NCBI GenBank assembly: GCA_001067655.1
Contig: JUNU01000013.1
Coordinates: 1-12,627, forward strand
From: Neisseria lactamica
Lineage (GTDB): Bacteria; Pseudomonadota; Gammaproteobacteria; Burkholderiales; Neisseriaceae
Length of the DNA stretch: 12,627 nt
Direction of reading: 5' to 3'
The notes beneath the pieces were generated by a model, which worked only from the letters and a program-made list of their open reading frames with translations, did no database searches and had not been told where the DNA came from. This document shows, in pieces, positions 1 to 10,072 of the stretch. Both the position numbers and the translations under genes were made by a program. Position 1 is the first letter of the stretch, and every line of letters starts with the position of its first letter.

Positions 1-81
1 GCACCAAGTGAATCGGTTCCGTACTATCTGTACTGTCTGCGGCTTCGCCGCCTTCTCCTGATTTAAAGTTCATCTACTATA
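1..81 (+). mobile_element. Correia element (CREE), right part, long form
   Basis: The sequence matches the right half of the neisserial Correia repeat as I know it: GCACCAAGTGAATCGG, then CCGTACTATCTGTACTG, then GCGGCTTCGCCGCCTT, ending in a terminal repeat that closes with CTACTATA at 81. The GCACCAAGTG segment lies in the internal region that short elements lack, so this copy is the long (about 155 bp) form, cut by the window edge. The terminal repeat is degraded (TTCATCTACTATA instead of TTAATCCACTATA), which suggests an old, immobile copy. Correia elements are non-autonomous miniature elements that can carry outward promoters or RNase III processing sites. Confidence 0.85.
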
Positions 82-92
82 TTTTGCATAAG

Positions 93-104
93 AGGTCGTC
101 TGAA
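93..104 (+). other. DNA uptake sequence AGGTCGTCTGAA
   Basis: Exact single copy, 12 bp beyond the Correia element and downstream of the small lipoprotein gene. Not part of an inverted pair. It serves as the recognition site for transformation DNA uptake by the ComP pilin. Confidence 0.85.
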
Positions 105-207
105 AGCGCAGCTTCAACGCAGTTAAACCTCATTCTGCCTTTTTCAGTATGTTAAGCCTGCCCGCAGGCACGACCTTTGAAACTTCAACCCGATTGGTTC
201 GGACACA

Positions 208-477
208 TCAACGGTGGCAGGCATGCGGGCTGTATTCCCTGACTTCCTGTCCGGTGAAATTGTTGTAAACGCGGACGGTAGCGTGCGGATAGCGTTTGCA
301 CAAAACGCTGCGGGCGACGGGAATGCCTGCTTTGTTGCTGTCCATTTCAAAACGCTTGTTCAACATTCTGCCGCGCGCATCGTAAGCGTTGACGGAATAT
401 TCCTTGCCTTCGAATGCGGCACACGCACCAAGCAGGGAAACGACAGCCAAAAGCGGAAACAGGGAAATGGGTTTCAT
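208..477 (-). CDS. Small hypothetical lipoprotein (89 aa)
   Basis: I do not recognise the family. The first 19 residues form a lipoprotein signal peptide: MKP, a hydrophobic stretch (residues 4-18) and a lipobox L16-G17-A18-C19, so C19 would be lipidated and the protein anchored in the cell envelope. The mature part is about 70 residues, basic and hydrophilic, with two further cysteines (C60 and C87) that could pair in the periplasm. The ATG at 477 follows GGAG with a 7-nt gap, a good ribosome binding site. It lies downstream of sucB on the same strand but behind a strong hairpin at 568-609, so it is probably a separate transcription unit. An open frame on the opposite strand (214-615) covers the same DNA but has no such features and is a shadow. 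Confidence 0.75.
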   Translation of the reverse strand: MKPISLFPLLAVVSLLGACAAFEGKEYSVNAYDARGRMLNKRFEMDSNKAGIPVARSVLCKRYPHATVRVYNNFTGQEVREYSPHACHR

Positions 478-567
478 GGATATACTCCTAATGGATTTTC
501 AACCGTTTGCTTCTGCACGGCAAATGGCAGCAACAAACTTTCTCCCTTAGATTTCAAACATCCCGCC

Positions 568-609
568 GTTTTCAGACGACCTTTTTTCGTTTTAAGGTCG
601 TCTGAAAAC
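568..609. terminator. Uptake-sequence inverted-pair terminator after sucB
   Basis: TTCAGACGACCT (571-582) and AGGTCGTCTGAA (595-606) form a 16-bp perfect stem (568-583 with 594-609) around a 10-nt loop. It sits 63 nt past the sucB stop and upstream of the lipoprotein gene. In Neisseria, closely spaced inverted uptake sequences commonly act as rho-independent terminators. Here the run of T after the stem is short, so efficiency is uncertain. Confidence 0.75.
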
Positions 610-671
610 CGGTAAGCAGTCCGATTTCAAACTGCTTTGTTTTTATCCGCTTTATATCCCTTTGACCGCGT

Positions 672-1853
672 TTACAGATCCAACAACAGGCGTGCCGGGT
701 CTTCCAGCGCGTCTTTGATGGCAACCAAAGTCAGCACGGCTTCGCGACCGTCGATGATGCGGTGGTCGTAAGAGAGTGCCAAATACATCATCGGACGGAC
801 GACGACTTGACCGTTTTCCACGACTGCGCGCTCTTTGGTCGCGTGCATACCCAAAATGGCGGATTGCGGCGGATTGATAATCGGGGTGGACATCATTGAA
901 CCGAACGTACCGCCGTTGGTAATACTGAACGTACCACCGGTCAAATCTTCCAGCGCGATTTTACCGTCTTTGGCTTTTTTGGCGTAATCAACGATGGCTT
1001 GTTCGATGTCGGCAATACTCATTTGGTCGGCATCTCGCAGAATCGGAACGACCAGACCGCGCGGGCTGCCGATAGCGATACCGATGTCGAAGTAACCGTG
1101 ATAAACGATGTCGCTGCCGTCAACGGAGGCATTGACCACCGGATATTTTTTCAGCGCGGCAACGGCTGCTTTGACGAAGAAAGACATGAAGCCGAGTTTG
1201 ACGCCGTGTTCTTTCTCGAATTTTTCTTTGTATTTCGCACGCAAGTCCATGATGGGTTTCATGTTGACTTCGTTGAACGTAGTCAAAATCGCGTTTTCTT
1301 GTTGCGAAGCCAAGAGACGCTCAGCAACACGGGCGCGCAGGCGGCTCATCGGAACGCGTTGTTCAGGACGCGCACCTGCGGGAACGGGGGCTGGCGCAGC
1401 AGCGGGTGCGGCAGCAGGTTTGGCGGCGGCGTTTTGCACGTCTTCTTTCAAGACGCGACCGTCGCGGCCGGAACCTTGCAGCGCGTTCACATCCACGCCG
1501 GTTTCGGCTGCCAGCTTCGCAGCGGCAGGCATGGCGGCATTGGTTTGCGCAGCAGCGGGAGCGGCTTCAGGCGCAGGCGCGGCGGCTGGAGCTTCAACAG
1601 AAGCGGTTGCAGTTGCAGCGGTATCAATGCGCGCCAATACTTGTTCGGCGGCAACGGTTTCGCCGTTTTGAGCGATGATTTCAACCAATACGCCGGCTTG
1701 TGGAGAAGGTACTTCCAAAACCACTTTGTCGGTTTCGATGTCGATCAGGATTTCGTCGCGCGCTACGGCTTCGCCGACTTTTTTCTTCCATTCCAAGAGT
1801 GTGCCTTCGGATACGCTTTCGGACAGCATGGGTACTTTTACATCAATAATCAT
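672..1853 (-). CDS. sucB: 2-oxoglutarate dehydrogenase E2, dihydrolipoyl succinyltransferase
   Basis: Core subunit of the 2-oxoglutarate dehydrogenase complex. It accepts the succinyl group on its lipoyl arm and passes it to CoA. Domains in order: an N-terminal lipoyl domain (about 1-77) with the lipoylated lysine K43 in the motif ETDKVVLEV; an Ala/Pro-rich swinging linker (about 78-107); a peripheral subunit-binding domain (about 108-140; PAAAKLAAETGVDVNALQGS) that holds E1/E3; a second Ala/Pro linker; and the acyltransferase domain (about 165-393) with the catalytic motif SYDHRIIDGR, H364 and D368. At 393 aa it is full length. The ATG at 1853 follows CGGAG at a 7-nt gap. It lies 113 nt downstream of sucA, and that gap contains one uptake sequence, so the two are probably co-transcribed. 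The lpd gene for E3 is not in the window. Confidence 0.97.
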   Translation of the reverse strand: MIIDVKVPMLSESVSEGTLLEWKKKVGEAVARDEILIDIETDKVVLEVPSPQAGVLVEIIAQNGETVAAEQVLARIDTAATATASVEAPAAAPAPEAAPAAAQTNAAMPAAAKLAAETGVDVNALQGSGRDGRVLKEDVQNAAAKPAAAPAAAPAPVPAGARPEQRVPMSRLRARVAERLLASQQENAILTTFNEVNMKPIMDLRAKYKEKFEKEHGVKLGFMSFFVKAAVAALKKYPVVNASVDGSDIVYHGYFDIGIAIGSPRGLVVPILRDADQMSIADIEQAIVDYAKKAKDGKIALEDLTGGTFSITNGGTFGSMMSTPIINPPQSAILGMHATKERAVVENGQVVVRPMMYLALSYDHRIIDGREAVLTLVAIKDALEDPARLLLDL

Positions 1854-1879
1854 TTTGTGTCTCCGGATGGTCGTTGGTT

Positions 1880-1891
1880 TTCAGACGACCT
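1880..1891 (-). other. DNA uptake sequence in the sucA-sucB gap
   Basis: Exact copy on the minus strand. A partial core, CGTCTGAA, lies at 1926-1933 in the opposite orientation, so an 8-bp stem with a long loop is possible. This may be a decayed inverted pair and is too weak to call a terminator. Confidence 0.8.
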
Positions 1892-1966
1892 GTTGTGTGT
1901 TATCTCTTTTGTTTGGCGGGCGTTCCGTCTGAAGTGTTTGATTCGGAACGCCGCACCATAATTGCG

Positions 1967-4795
<2,829 letters not shown>

Positions 4796-4944
4796 GACGC
4801 GAGCTCTTTTCTTTAAAATATAAACAAAGGGTAGAATTCCATGTGTTTCAACGGAATCCATGCCGTTTGAAATGACACTTCATTCTACCCTATTTCCAGC
4901 CAAATTACTTGTATCTGTTTCGTTTGCTGCAGACAAACTTATTT

Positions 4945-4980
4945 AAAAAAACTATTCGGCTTTCTCAAATGAAGTTCCGA
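4945..4980 (-). terminator. Probable rho-independent terminator after gltA
   Basis: In the gltA sense direction, TCGG (4977-4980) pairs with CCGA (4956-4959) and an inner CTT (4972-4974) pairs with AAG (4960-4962), with a 2-nt bulge and a 9-nt loop. A few bases later comes an unbroken run of seven T (4945-4951). The stem is short and imperfect but the T run is good. It lies about 20 nt past the gltA stop and suggests sucA has its own promoter in the remaining gap. Confidence 0.4.
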
Positions 4981-5002
4981 CAACATATTAATATACCGAT
5001 TT

Positions 5003-6286
5003 TCAGCGTTTATCCGCCGGTACATAATCTCGGCGTTCCGCACCGGTATAAAGTTGGCGCGGACGACCGATTTTCAGCGAAGGATCGCCGATCATTTCAT
5101 GCCAGTGCGAAATCCAGCCCACGCTGCGTGACAGGGCAAAGATGACGGTAAACATTTCGGTCGGAATGCCCAGCGCGGACAGGACAATACCGGAGTAGAA
5201 GTCGACGTTAGGGTACAGCTTGCGCTCCACGAAGAACGGGTCTTTCAGGGCAATTTGTTCCAATTCCATTGCCAGTTTGAATTTCGGACTGTCTTCCAAG
5301 CCCAATTCTTTCAGCACTTCATAACAGGTCTCGCGCATAATGCTGGCACGCGGATCCATATTGCGATACACGCGGTGTCCGAAGCCCATCAGGCGGTATT
5401 TACGCTGTTTCACGCCTTCCATATATTCGGCAACACGGGATACATCGCCGATTTCGTCCAGCATTTTCAAGACAGCTTCGTTCGCACCGCCGTGGGACGC
5501 ACCCCACAGACAGGCAATACCGGCAGCGATACAGGCAAACGGGTTCGCACCTGAAGAACCTGCCAGACGGACGGTCGAAGTCGATGCGTTTTGCTCGTGG
5601 TCGGCATGAAGGATAAAGATGCGGTCGAGCGCGCGTGCCAATACAGGATTGGGTTTATAGTCTTCACATGGTGTGGCAAACATCATGTGCATGAAGTTTT
5701 CGGAATAAGAGAGGTTGTTTCTCGGATAATTGAACGGCAGACCGTTGGAATAACGGTAACACATTGCCGCAATGGTCGGAATTTTGGAAATCAGACGGTA
5801 AATCGCGATTTTTCGGTGTTCGGGGTTCGTAATGTCCAGACTGTCTTGATAGAATGCAGACAATGCACCGACCACGCCGACCATCATCGCCATCGGATGC
5901 GCATCGCGACGGAAGCCGCGGAAGAACCAAGTCAGCTGTTCATGCACCATCGTATGACGGCGGACGGTATTGTCAAATTCTGCTTTTTGTTCAGGTGTCG
6001 GCAATTCGCCGTAAATCAGCAGGTAGCAGACTTCCAAATAATCGGATTTTTCGGCAAGCTGTTCAATAGGATAACCACGGTAATACAGCAGACCTTCGTC
6101 ACCGTCGATATAAGTGATTTTAGATTCACAACTTGCTGTTGAAACGAATCCGGGGTCGAATGAGAATAAGCCTGTGCTTTTCGTCAGGGCGCGGATATCG
6201 ACCACGTCATGACCGATGCTCGCTTCCAATACGGGCAGTTCTAAATCCTCTTGATTGGGTACGTTGAGTTTAATTGATTTGGACAT
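5003..6286 (-). CDS. gltA: Citrate synthase, type II
   Basis: Condenses acetyl-CoA and oxaloacetate to citrate, the entry step of the TCA cycle. At 427 aa it matches the type II, NADH-sensitive hexameric enzymes of Gram-negative bacteria (E. coli 427). The catalytic triad is visible: H265 in WGASHGGANE, H304 in GFGHRVYRNMDPR and D362 in NVDFYSG. The segment around YRLISK (R164, K168) lines up with the E. coli NADH-binding arginine and lysine, so allosteric control is plausible. The ATG at 6286 has the strong site AAAGGAG 8 nt upstream. It follows sdhE by 117 nt. That gap holds a 10-bp hairpin just after sdhE and one uptake sequence, so gltA may be expressed partly apart from the sdh genes. 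Confidence 0.97.
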   Translation of the reverse strand: MSKSIKLNVPNQEDLELPVLEASIGHDVVDIRALTKSTGLFSFDPGFVSTASCESKITYIDGDEGLLYYRGYPIEQLAEKSDYLEVCYLLIYGELPTPEQKAEFDNTVRRHTMVHEQLTWFFRGFRRDAHPMAMMVGVVGALSAFYQDSLDITNPEHRKIAIYRLISKIPTIAAMCYRYSNGLPFNYPRNNLSYSENFMHMMFATPCEDYKPNPVLARALDRIFILHADHEQNASTSTVRLAGSSGANPFACIAAGIACLWGASHGGANEAVLKMLDEIGDVSRVAEYMEGVKQRKYRLMGFGHRVYRNMDPRASIMRETCYEVLKELGLEDSPKFKLAMELEQIALKDPFFVERKLYPNVDFYSGIVLSALGIPTEMFTVIFALSRSVGWISHWHEMIGDPSLKIGRPRQLYTGAERRDYVPADKR

Positions 6287-6346
6287 ATTTATCGCTCCTT
6301 TGTAGGTTGGGGCTTTCGTTGCTGCCTATGCAGCACGGTCTTTGTT

Positions 6347-6358
6347 TTCAGACGACCT
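6347..6358 (-). other. DNA uptake sequence upstream of gltA
   Basis: Exact single copy in the sdhE-gltA gap, about 60 nt before the gltA start. Confidence 0.85.
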
Positions 6359-6368
6359 CCGTATCCTA

Positions 6369-6396
6369 GAAATCCGCCGATAAACAGGCGGATTTC
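6369..6396 (-). terminator. Hairpin after sdhE, possible end of the sdh operon
   Basis: GAAATCCGCC (6369-6378) and GGCGGATTTC (6387-6396) form a perfect 10-bp GC-rich stem with an 8-nt loop, 7 nt beyond the sdhE stop. There is no clear T run on the minus strand after it, so it may be a weak terminator or an mRNA 3' stabiliser rather than a full stop. Confidence 0.5.
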
Positions 6397-6403
6397 CAAT
6401 ACT

Positions 6404-6652
6404 TCAAGCTCGTCTGATTTTTTCAAGCATAGGGATAAGGTGTTCCTTGTCTGTCGCCGAATGTCCGTTGATCAGTGCAAGAAGTTCTTGATCTTGAAAC
6501 TCAAGGATTTCAGAAAACTCGGACAGCTCTTTATCACTTAATTGCTCGAATTCTTTTTCCATAAACCTGCCGAAAATCAGATCTAACTCCAATAATCCCC
6601 GGCGGGTTTGAAAACGGATTTTCCGTTTGGCAATATCGTCAAAAACCATCAT
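6404..6652 (-). CDS. sdhE: Succinate dehydrogenase flavinylation factor SdhE
   Basis: Small cytoplasmic assembly factor (YgfY/CptB/Sdh5 family) that helps attach FAD covalently to SdhA. At 82 aa it has the family's usual size, and it carries the RGxxE motif as R18-G19-L20-L21-E22 within RRGLLELDLIFGRF, followed by an acidic helical C-terminal part. The start at 6652 is only 3 nt after the sdhB stop, so it is translated as the last cistron of sdhCDABE. The Shine-Dalgarno sequence is weak (AAGAA close to the ATG), and the next codon is also ATG, so the exact first residue could be M1 or M2; translational coupling with sdhB is likely. Its position after SdhB supports the functional call. Confidence 0.93.
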   Translation of the reverse strand: MMVFDDIAKRKIRFQTRRGLLELDLIFGRFMEKEFEQLSDKELSEFSEILEFQDQELLALINGHSATDKEHLIPMLEKIRRA

Positions 6653-6655
6653 TTC

Positions 6656-7363
6656 TTAAACGGCTCGTTTCAACATAATTTCTTTAATCTTACCGATGGC
6701 ACGGGTCGGATTCAAGTGTTTAGGACATACGTCCACGCAGTTCATGATGGTATGACAGCGGAACAGACGATACGGGTCGTTCAAATTATCCAAACGCTCG
6801 TTGGTAATGGTATCGCGGCTGTCCGCGATGAAGCGGTAGGCATTCAGCAAACCGGACGGGCCGACGAATTTGTCGGGATTCCACCAGAACGACGGGCAGG
6901 CAGTCGAACAGCAAGCGCACAAAATACATTCGTACAAGCCGTCCAACTCTTTGCGCTCTTCCTGAGTTTGCAGTCGCTCTTTGTCGGAATCGATCGGATT
7001 GTCGTTGACGACGTAAGGTTTGATGGAGTGGTATTGTTTGAAGAACTGGGTCATGTCCACAATCAGGTCGCGGATGACAGGCAGACCGGGCAGCGGACGG
7101 ATTTTCACAGGCTGCTTCAAACCGCGTAAATCGGTCAGACACGCCAAGCCGTTTTTGCCGTTGATGTTCATACCGTCCGAACCGCAAATACCTTCGCGGC
7201 AGGAACGGCGGAAAGACAAGGTATCGTCTTGCGCTTTCAGGCGTACCAGCGCGTCCAAAAGTTTGACGTCGGTAGGTTCCAGTTCCAACTCGTAACGTTG
7301 CATATATGGTTTGGCATCAACGTCCGGATTGTAACGGTAAATTTCAAAACTCATTTTTTCCAT
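6656..7363 (-). CDS. sdhB: Succinate dehydrogenase iron-sulfur subunit
   Basis: Carries electrons from SdhA FAD to ubiquinone through three Fe-S clusters. In the 235-aa protein: the [2Fe-2S] site at C55, C60, D63, C75 (the aspartate ligand is as in E. coli); the [4Fe-4S] site at C146, C149, C152 and C213; the [3Fe-4S] site at C156, C203 and C209. W160/W161 in SFWWNPD lie near the quinone pocket. The frame is open to an ATG at 7384, but the ATG at 7363 has AAGGA 9 nt upstream and begins the conserved MEKMSFEIYRYNPD sequence. The upstream ATG would put the ribosome binding site inside the gene. The start region lies in a small hairpin (7362-7384). It is separated from sdhA by 124 nt, unusually long for this operon, and followed 3 nt later by sdhE. 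Confidence 0.96.
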   Translation of the reverse strand: MEKMSFEIYRYNPDVDAKPYMQRYELELEPTDVKLLDALVRLKAQDDTLSFRRSCREGICGSDGMNINGKNGLACLTDLRGLKQPVKIRPLPGLPVIRDLIVDMTQFFKQYHSIKPYVVNDNPIDSDKERLQTQEERKELDGLYECILCACCSTACPSFWWNPDKFVGPSGLLNAYRFIADSRDTITNERLDNLNDPYRLFRCHTIMNCVDVCPKHLNPTRAIGKIKEIMLKRAV

Positions 7364-7384
7364 GAGAAGTGTTCCTTTTCTCAT
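7362..7384 (-). promoter_or_regulatory. Hairpin presenting the sdhB ribosome binding site
   Basis: ATGAGAA and TTCTCAT form a perfect 7-bp stem with a 9-nt loop (7369-7377) that contains AAGGA. The first two bases of the sdhB start codon are the last two bases of the 3' arm. The structure could present the ribosome binding site or limit initiation. No regulator is visible. Confidence 0.45.
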
Positions 7385-7385
7385 A

Positions 7386-7423
7386 AACCGCCTGATGGTT
7401 TTATGTTATGGGTTCAGGCGGTT
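7386..7423 (-). other. 10-bp hairpin in the sdhA-sdhB gap
   Basis: AACCGCCTGA (7414-7423 on the minus strand) and TCAGGCGGTT (7386-7395) form a perfect 10-bp stem with an 18-nt loop just upstream of the sdhB ribosome binding site. There is no T run. It may be a processing or mRNA-stability element inside the operon. Confidence 0.5.
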
Positions 7424-7443
7424 CAGTGTGGTGGTGTATTTGA

Positions 7444-7483
7444 TTTTCAGACGACCCCTTGTGATACGGAGGTCGTCTGAAAA
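7444..7483. terminator. Uptake-sequence hairpin between sdhA and sdhB
   Basis: An exact uptake sequence at 7470-7481 faces a one-base variant (GGGTCGTCTGAA on the minus strand, 7446-7457). They form a 13-bp stem (7444-7456 with 7471-7483) starting 4 nt past the sdhA stop. Elsewhere in the window this arrangement ends transcription units. Here it lies inside the operon, so partial termination or differential mRNA stability is likelier than a complete stop. Confidence 0.6.
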
Positions 7484-7487
7484 CGCA

Positions 7488-9251
7488 TCAGTAAACGCGC
7501 TTGGCCGGTTTGATGTATTCCACGCTCAAAGGCTTGGTATGCACTGGTTTGTAGGACAAGGTATTGGTATCTGAATGATACAGCGTATGTTTCATCCAGT
7601 TCTCGTCATCACGCTCAGGATGGTCGTCTGAAGCGTGTGCGCCGCGTGATTCTTTACGTGCTTCGGCAGACACCAAAGTCGCTTTTGCCACTTCAATCAG
7701 GTTGTCCAATTCCAAAGCTTCGATACGCGCGGTATTCCACACTTTGCTCTTGTCTTTGATTTCAGTACGTTTCACGCGCTCGGCAATCGCCATAATTTCT
7801 CGAACGCCTTTACTCAGAATCTCATCGGTACGGAACACGCCGGCGTGCAGTTGGACGGAGCGTTGCAGTTCGCGACGCAGCGCATCAACGTTTTCGCCGC
7901 CGGTTTGGTTATCCAAGCGTTCGATACGTTGGCGGGTCAGCTCGCCGGCATCCGCAGGCAGAGGTTTCCAATCACTTTGCTCTTTGATGAATTTAATCAT
8001 GCTGTCGCCGGCAGCTTTACCGAACACCACCAAGTCAAGCAGGGAGTTGGTACCCAAACGGTTCGCACCGTGCACGGAAGCACAAGCGCACTCGCCCGCT
8101 GCGTACAGACCTTTCACCGGCACTTCATATTCATCGCCTTGCGGAACAACGACTTCACCATGATAGTTGGTCGGAATACCGCCCATCATGTAGTGGGTAG
8201 TCGGCACGACGGGAATCGGGTCTTTAATCGGATCGATACCGGCAAACTGAATGGAAATCTCACGGATGCCCGGCAGTTTTTCCATAATTTTTTCGGCACC
8301 GATATGGTCGATTTTCAGCAAAACATGGTCTTTGTTTTTGCCGCAACCGCGACCTTCGTAGATTTCCATCGCCATTGCGCGAGAAACCACGTCGCGCGAA
8401 GCCAAGTCTTTTACGGTCGGTGCATAGCGTTCCATAAAGCGCTCGCCGTCGGCATTCAACAGAATACCGCCCTCACCGCGCACGCCTTCGGTAATCAACA
8501 CGCCTGCACCTGCCACACCGGTCGGGTGGAATTGCCAGAACTCCATGTCTTCCAACGGAATGCCTGCACGAGCGCAAATACCCAAACCGTCGCCGGTATT
8601 CATATAGGCATTGGTAGAAGACGCATAAATACGACCGCCACCGCCGGTAGCAAACATCACAGCCTTAGCATGGAAAATGTAAACTTCGCCGGTTTCCATT
8701 TCCATAGCGGTAACACCGACGACATCACCATTCTCATCACGAATCAAATCTTGCGCCGTCCATTCCACAAAGAATTGCGTATTGGCACGGACGTTTTGTT
8801 GATACAGCGTATGCAGCATCGCATGACCGGTACGGTCGGCAACCGCGCAAGCACGTTCTACCGCGCGCTTGCCGTGTTCGGCAGTATGCCCGCCAAAAGG
8901 ACGCTGATAAATTTTGCCGCTTTCCACGCGGTCAAAAGGCATACCCATGTGTTCCAACTCAATCACCGCTTCAGGCGCGGCGCGACACATAAACTCAATC
9001 GCGTCTTGGTCGCCTAGCCAGTCAGAACCTTTCACGGTATCGTACATGTGCCAGTCCCAACGGTCTTCTTGCACATTACCCAGCGAAGCAGAAATACCGC
9101 CCTGCGCCGCTACAGTATGCGAACGGGTCGGGAACACTTTAGACAAAACGGCACAATTCAGACCGGATTTGGATAATTGGAGGGCTGCGCGTAAACCTGC
9201 ACCACCACCGCCGACAATCACGGCATCAAACTTGCGAACAGGAAAACCCAT
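7488..9251 (-). CDS. sdhA: Succinate dehydrogenase flavoprotein subunit
   Basis: Oxidises succinate to fumarate with covalent FAD on the cytoplasmic face of the inner membrane. The protein is 587 aa from the chosen start. Visible residues: the dinucleotide fold GGGGAG at 14-19; the covalent FAD histidine H45 in TRSHTVAAQGG; the active-site set H242 (FHPTGVAGAG), T254 and E255 (ITEGVRGEGG), R286 (ASRDVVSR), H353 (THYMMGG) and R398 (GANRLGTNSL). All correspond to the E. coli enzyme. The ATG at 9251 begins MGFPVRKFDAVIVGGG and has GGGG 5 nt upstream. A TTG four codons earlier (9263) is possible but would overlap the sdhD stop. It lies 2 nt after sdhD, so the two are translationally coupled. A one-base variant uptake sequence lies near the 3' end (7621-7632). 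Confidence 0.97.
   Translation of the reverse strand: MGFPVRKFDAVIVGGGGAGLRAALQLSKSGLNCAVLSKVFPTRSHTVAAQGGISASLGNVQEDRWDWHMYDTVKGSDWLGDQDAIEFMCRAAPEAVIELEHMGMPFDRVESGKIYQRPFGGHTAEHGKRAVERACAVADRTGHAMLHTLYQQNVRANTQFFVEWTAQDLIRDENGDVVGVTAMEMETGEVYIFHAKAVMFATGGGGRIYASSTNAYMNTGDGLGICARAGIPLEDMEFWQFHPTGVAGAGVLITEGVRGEGGILLNADGERFMERYAPTVKDLASRDVVSRAMAMEIYEGRGCGKNKDHVLLKIDHIGAEKIMEKLPGIREISIQFAGIDPIKDPIPVVPTTHYMMGGIPTNYHGEVVVPQGDEYEVPVKGLYAAGECACASVHGANRLGTNSLLDLVVFGKAAGDSMIKFIKEQSDWKPLPADAGELTRQRIERLDNQTGGENVDALRRELQRSVQLHAGVFRTDEILSKGVREIMAIAERVKRTEIKDKSKVWNTARIEALELDNLIEVAKATLVSAEARKESRGAHASDDHPERDDENWMKHTLYHSDTNTLSYKPVHTKPLSVEYIKPAKRVY
7621..7632 (+). other. Variant uptake sequence inside sdhA
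   Basis: TGGTCGTCTGAA differs from the window's uptake sequence only at the first base. It lies in the sdhA C-terminal coding region, codons for A-S-D-D-H. It may still be partly functional. Confidence 0.5.
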
Positions 9252-9253
9252 AC

Positions 9254-9595
9254 TTACCCCCAAATTACTTTAACTGAATACACCAAGCAGCCGACCAACC
9301 AAACGATGGTGGCAACCTGCAAAAACAAACGCACACCGAAGGGTTTGATATAGTCCATCCACAAATCGCGGATACCCACCCAAGCGTGCAAAAATACGGC
9401 GATAAAGCTGACCTGGGTGAACACTTTCACCCAAACTTGATCGAAAAATACCTGCCATGCCGAATATTCTTTAGGCAGGGTAAACAGAATCACTAAAAGT
9501 GCGACGGTATAAATCAACATGATAACCGCAGTCGCACGCTGCATCGCCCAATCGCGCAAACCGTAATGGGCACCGGTCAATTTACGCTCTACCAT
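9254..9595 (-). CDS. sdhD: Succinate dehydrogenase membrane anchor SdhD
   Basis: Small integral membrane subunit that, with SdhC, holds heme b and the ubiquinone site and anchors SdhAB. The 113-aa protein has three hydrophobic segments (about 20-40, 57-75 and 90-111). The motif HAWVGIRDLWMDYIKP supplies H70 (heme b axial ligand by analogy with E. coli H71) and D81-Y82 (E. coli D82-Y83 at the quinone pocket). The ATG at 9595 overlaps the end of sdhC by 7 nt, and the TAA at 9254 is 2 nt before the sdhA start, so the three cistrons are coupled. In meningococcus the iron-responsive small RNA NrrF represses sdh mRNA. As I recall, pairing is near the sdhD-sdhA junction, and this junction would be the place to look for the same site. 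Confidence 0.94.
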   Translation of the reverse strand: MVERKLTGAHYGLRDWAMQRATAVIMLIYTVALLVILFTLPKEYSAWQVFFDQVWVKVFTQVSFIAVFLHAWVGIRDLWMDYIKPFGVRLFLQVATIVWLVGCLVYSVKVIWG

Positions 9596-9966
9596 AACAA
9601 CGCTCCCAAAACGACGGTCAACACCAAAGCGGCGGCAAACACCAATTTGGCGGTATTGCGCGCAGTATTCAGCTCAAGGCCTTTGTGTGCATCTAAAAAT
9701 AAAAAACGGATACCGGCGAGAAAATGGTGCAGATAAGCCCACAACACGCCGATTAAAATCAACTTGACCAAAGGATTGGAAACGATGGCACGGTAAGTTT
9801 CAAACGCCGACTCGCGGCTCAACGTACCGGACAGGAGATACAGCAAAACGGGAAGCATTATAAATAATCCTACCCCGCTGATGCGGTGCAAGATGGAGAC
9901 AATTCCCGGTATAGGCAACCGTATATTGGGAATCTCCAAAAAGACAGGACGCGGTTTGACGGACAT
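9589..9966 (-). CDS. sdhC: Succinate dehydrogenase cytochrome b556 subunit SdhC
   Basis: Membrane anchor and heme b/ubiquinone-binding subunit. The 125-aa protein has three transmembrane segments (about 28-48, 65-85 and 106-124). The N-terminal segment before the first helix contains the signature SILHRISG, with S24 and R28 matching the E. coli quinone-site residues S27 and R31. The second helix contains HHFLAGIRFLFLD, where H81 corresponds to the heme ligand H84 of E. coli. The ATG at 9966 has AGAGGAA with a suitable 6-nt gap. It is the first gene of the sdhCDABE operon, and a candidate promoter lies about 110 nt upstream (10073-10101). The stop overlaps the sdhD start by 7 nt. Confidence 0.95.
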   Translation of the reverse strand: MSVKPRPVFLEIPNIRLPIPGIVSILHRISGVGLFIMLPVLLYLLSGTLSRESAFETYRAIVSNPLVKLILIGVLWAYLHHFLAGIRFLFLDAHKGLELNTARNTAKLVFAAALVLTVVLGALLW

Positions 9967-10072
9967 AGCCAGTTCCTCTGTATTTTTTTATCAGCTCAAA
10001 ACCAATAACTCAAATTACATCGAGTTACATAAACTATAATTTACCTGTTTTATCCGATTTTGAACAGTCTAA

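Noticed and set aside
156..169. Hairpin GCCTGC/GCAGGC after the small lipoprotein gene
   Set aside because: The loop would be only 2 nt and no T run follows, so it is not a credible terminator.
214..615. 133-aa open frame on the plus strand over the small lipoprotein gene
   Set aside because: It lies opposite a frame that has a signal peptide, lipobox and good ribosome binding site. Its own product has no recognisable features.
999..1961. 320-aa plus-strand open frame opposite sucB
   Set aside because: Antisense shadow of a full-length conserved enzyme gene. Its composition follows from the opposite codons and no ribosome binding site supports it.
4875..4930. Promoter for sucA: TAGAAT at 4882-4887, or TTGTCT with TACAAG 17 bp apart further upstream (minus strand)
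   Set aside because: The first has no matching -35 box and the second matches at only 4 of 6 in each box. Neither can be called from sequence alone, though a promoter is likely in this gap.
6347..6417. Inverted uptake-sequence pair around the sdhE stop (6348-6355 with 6410-6417)
   Set aside because: Only 8 bp match, the spacing exceeds 50 nt, and the second arm is coding sequence of sdhE. Probably chance.
7845..9017. 390-aa plus-strand open frame opposite sdhA
   Set aside because: Long, but antisense to an intact SdhA with all catalytic residues. Long antisense frames are common over such genes.
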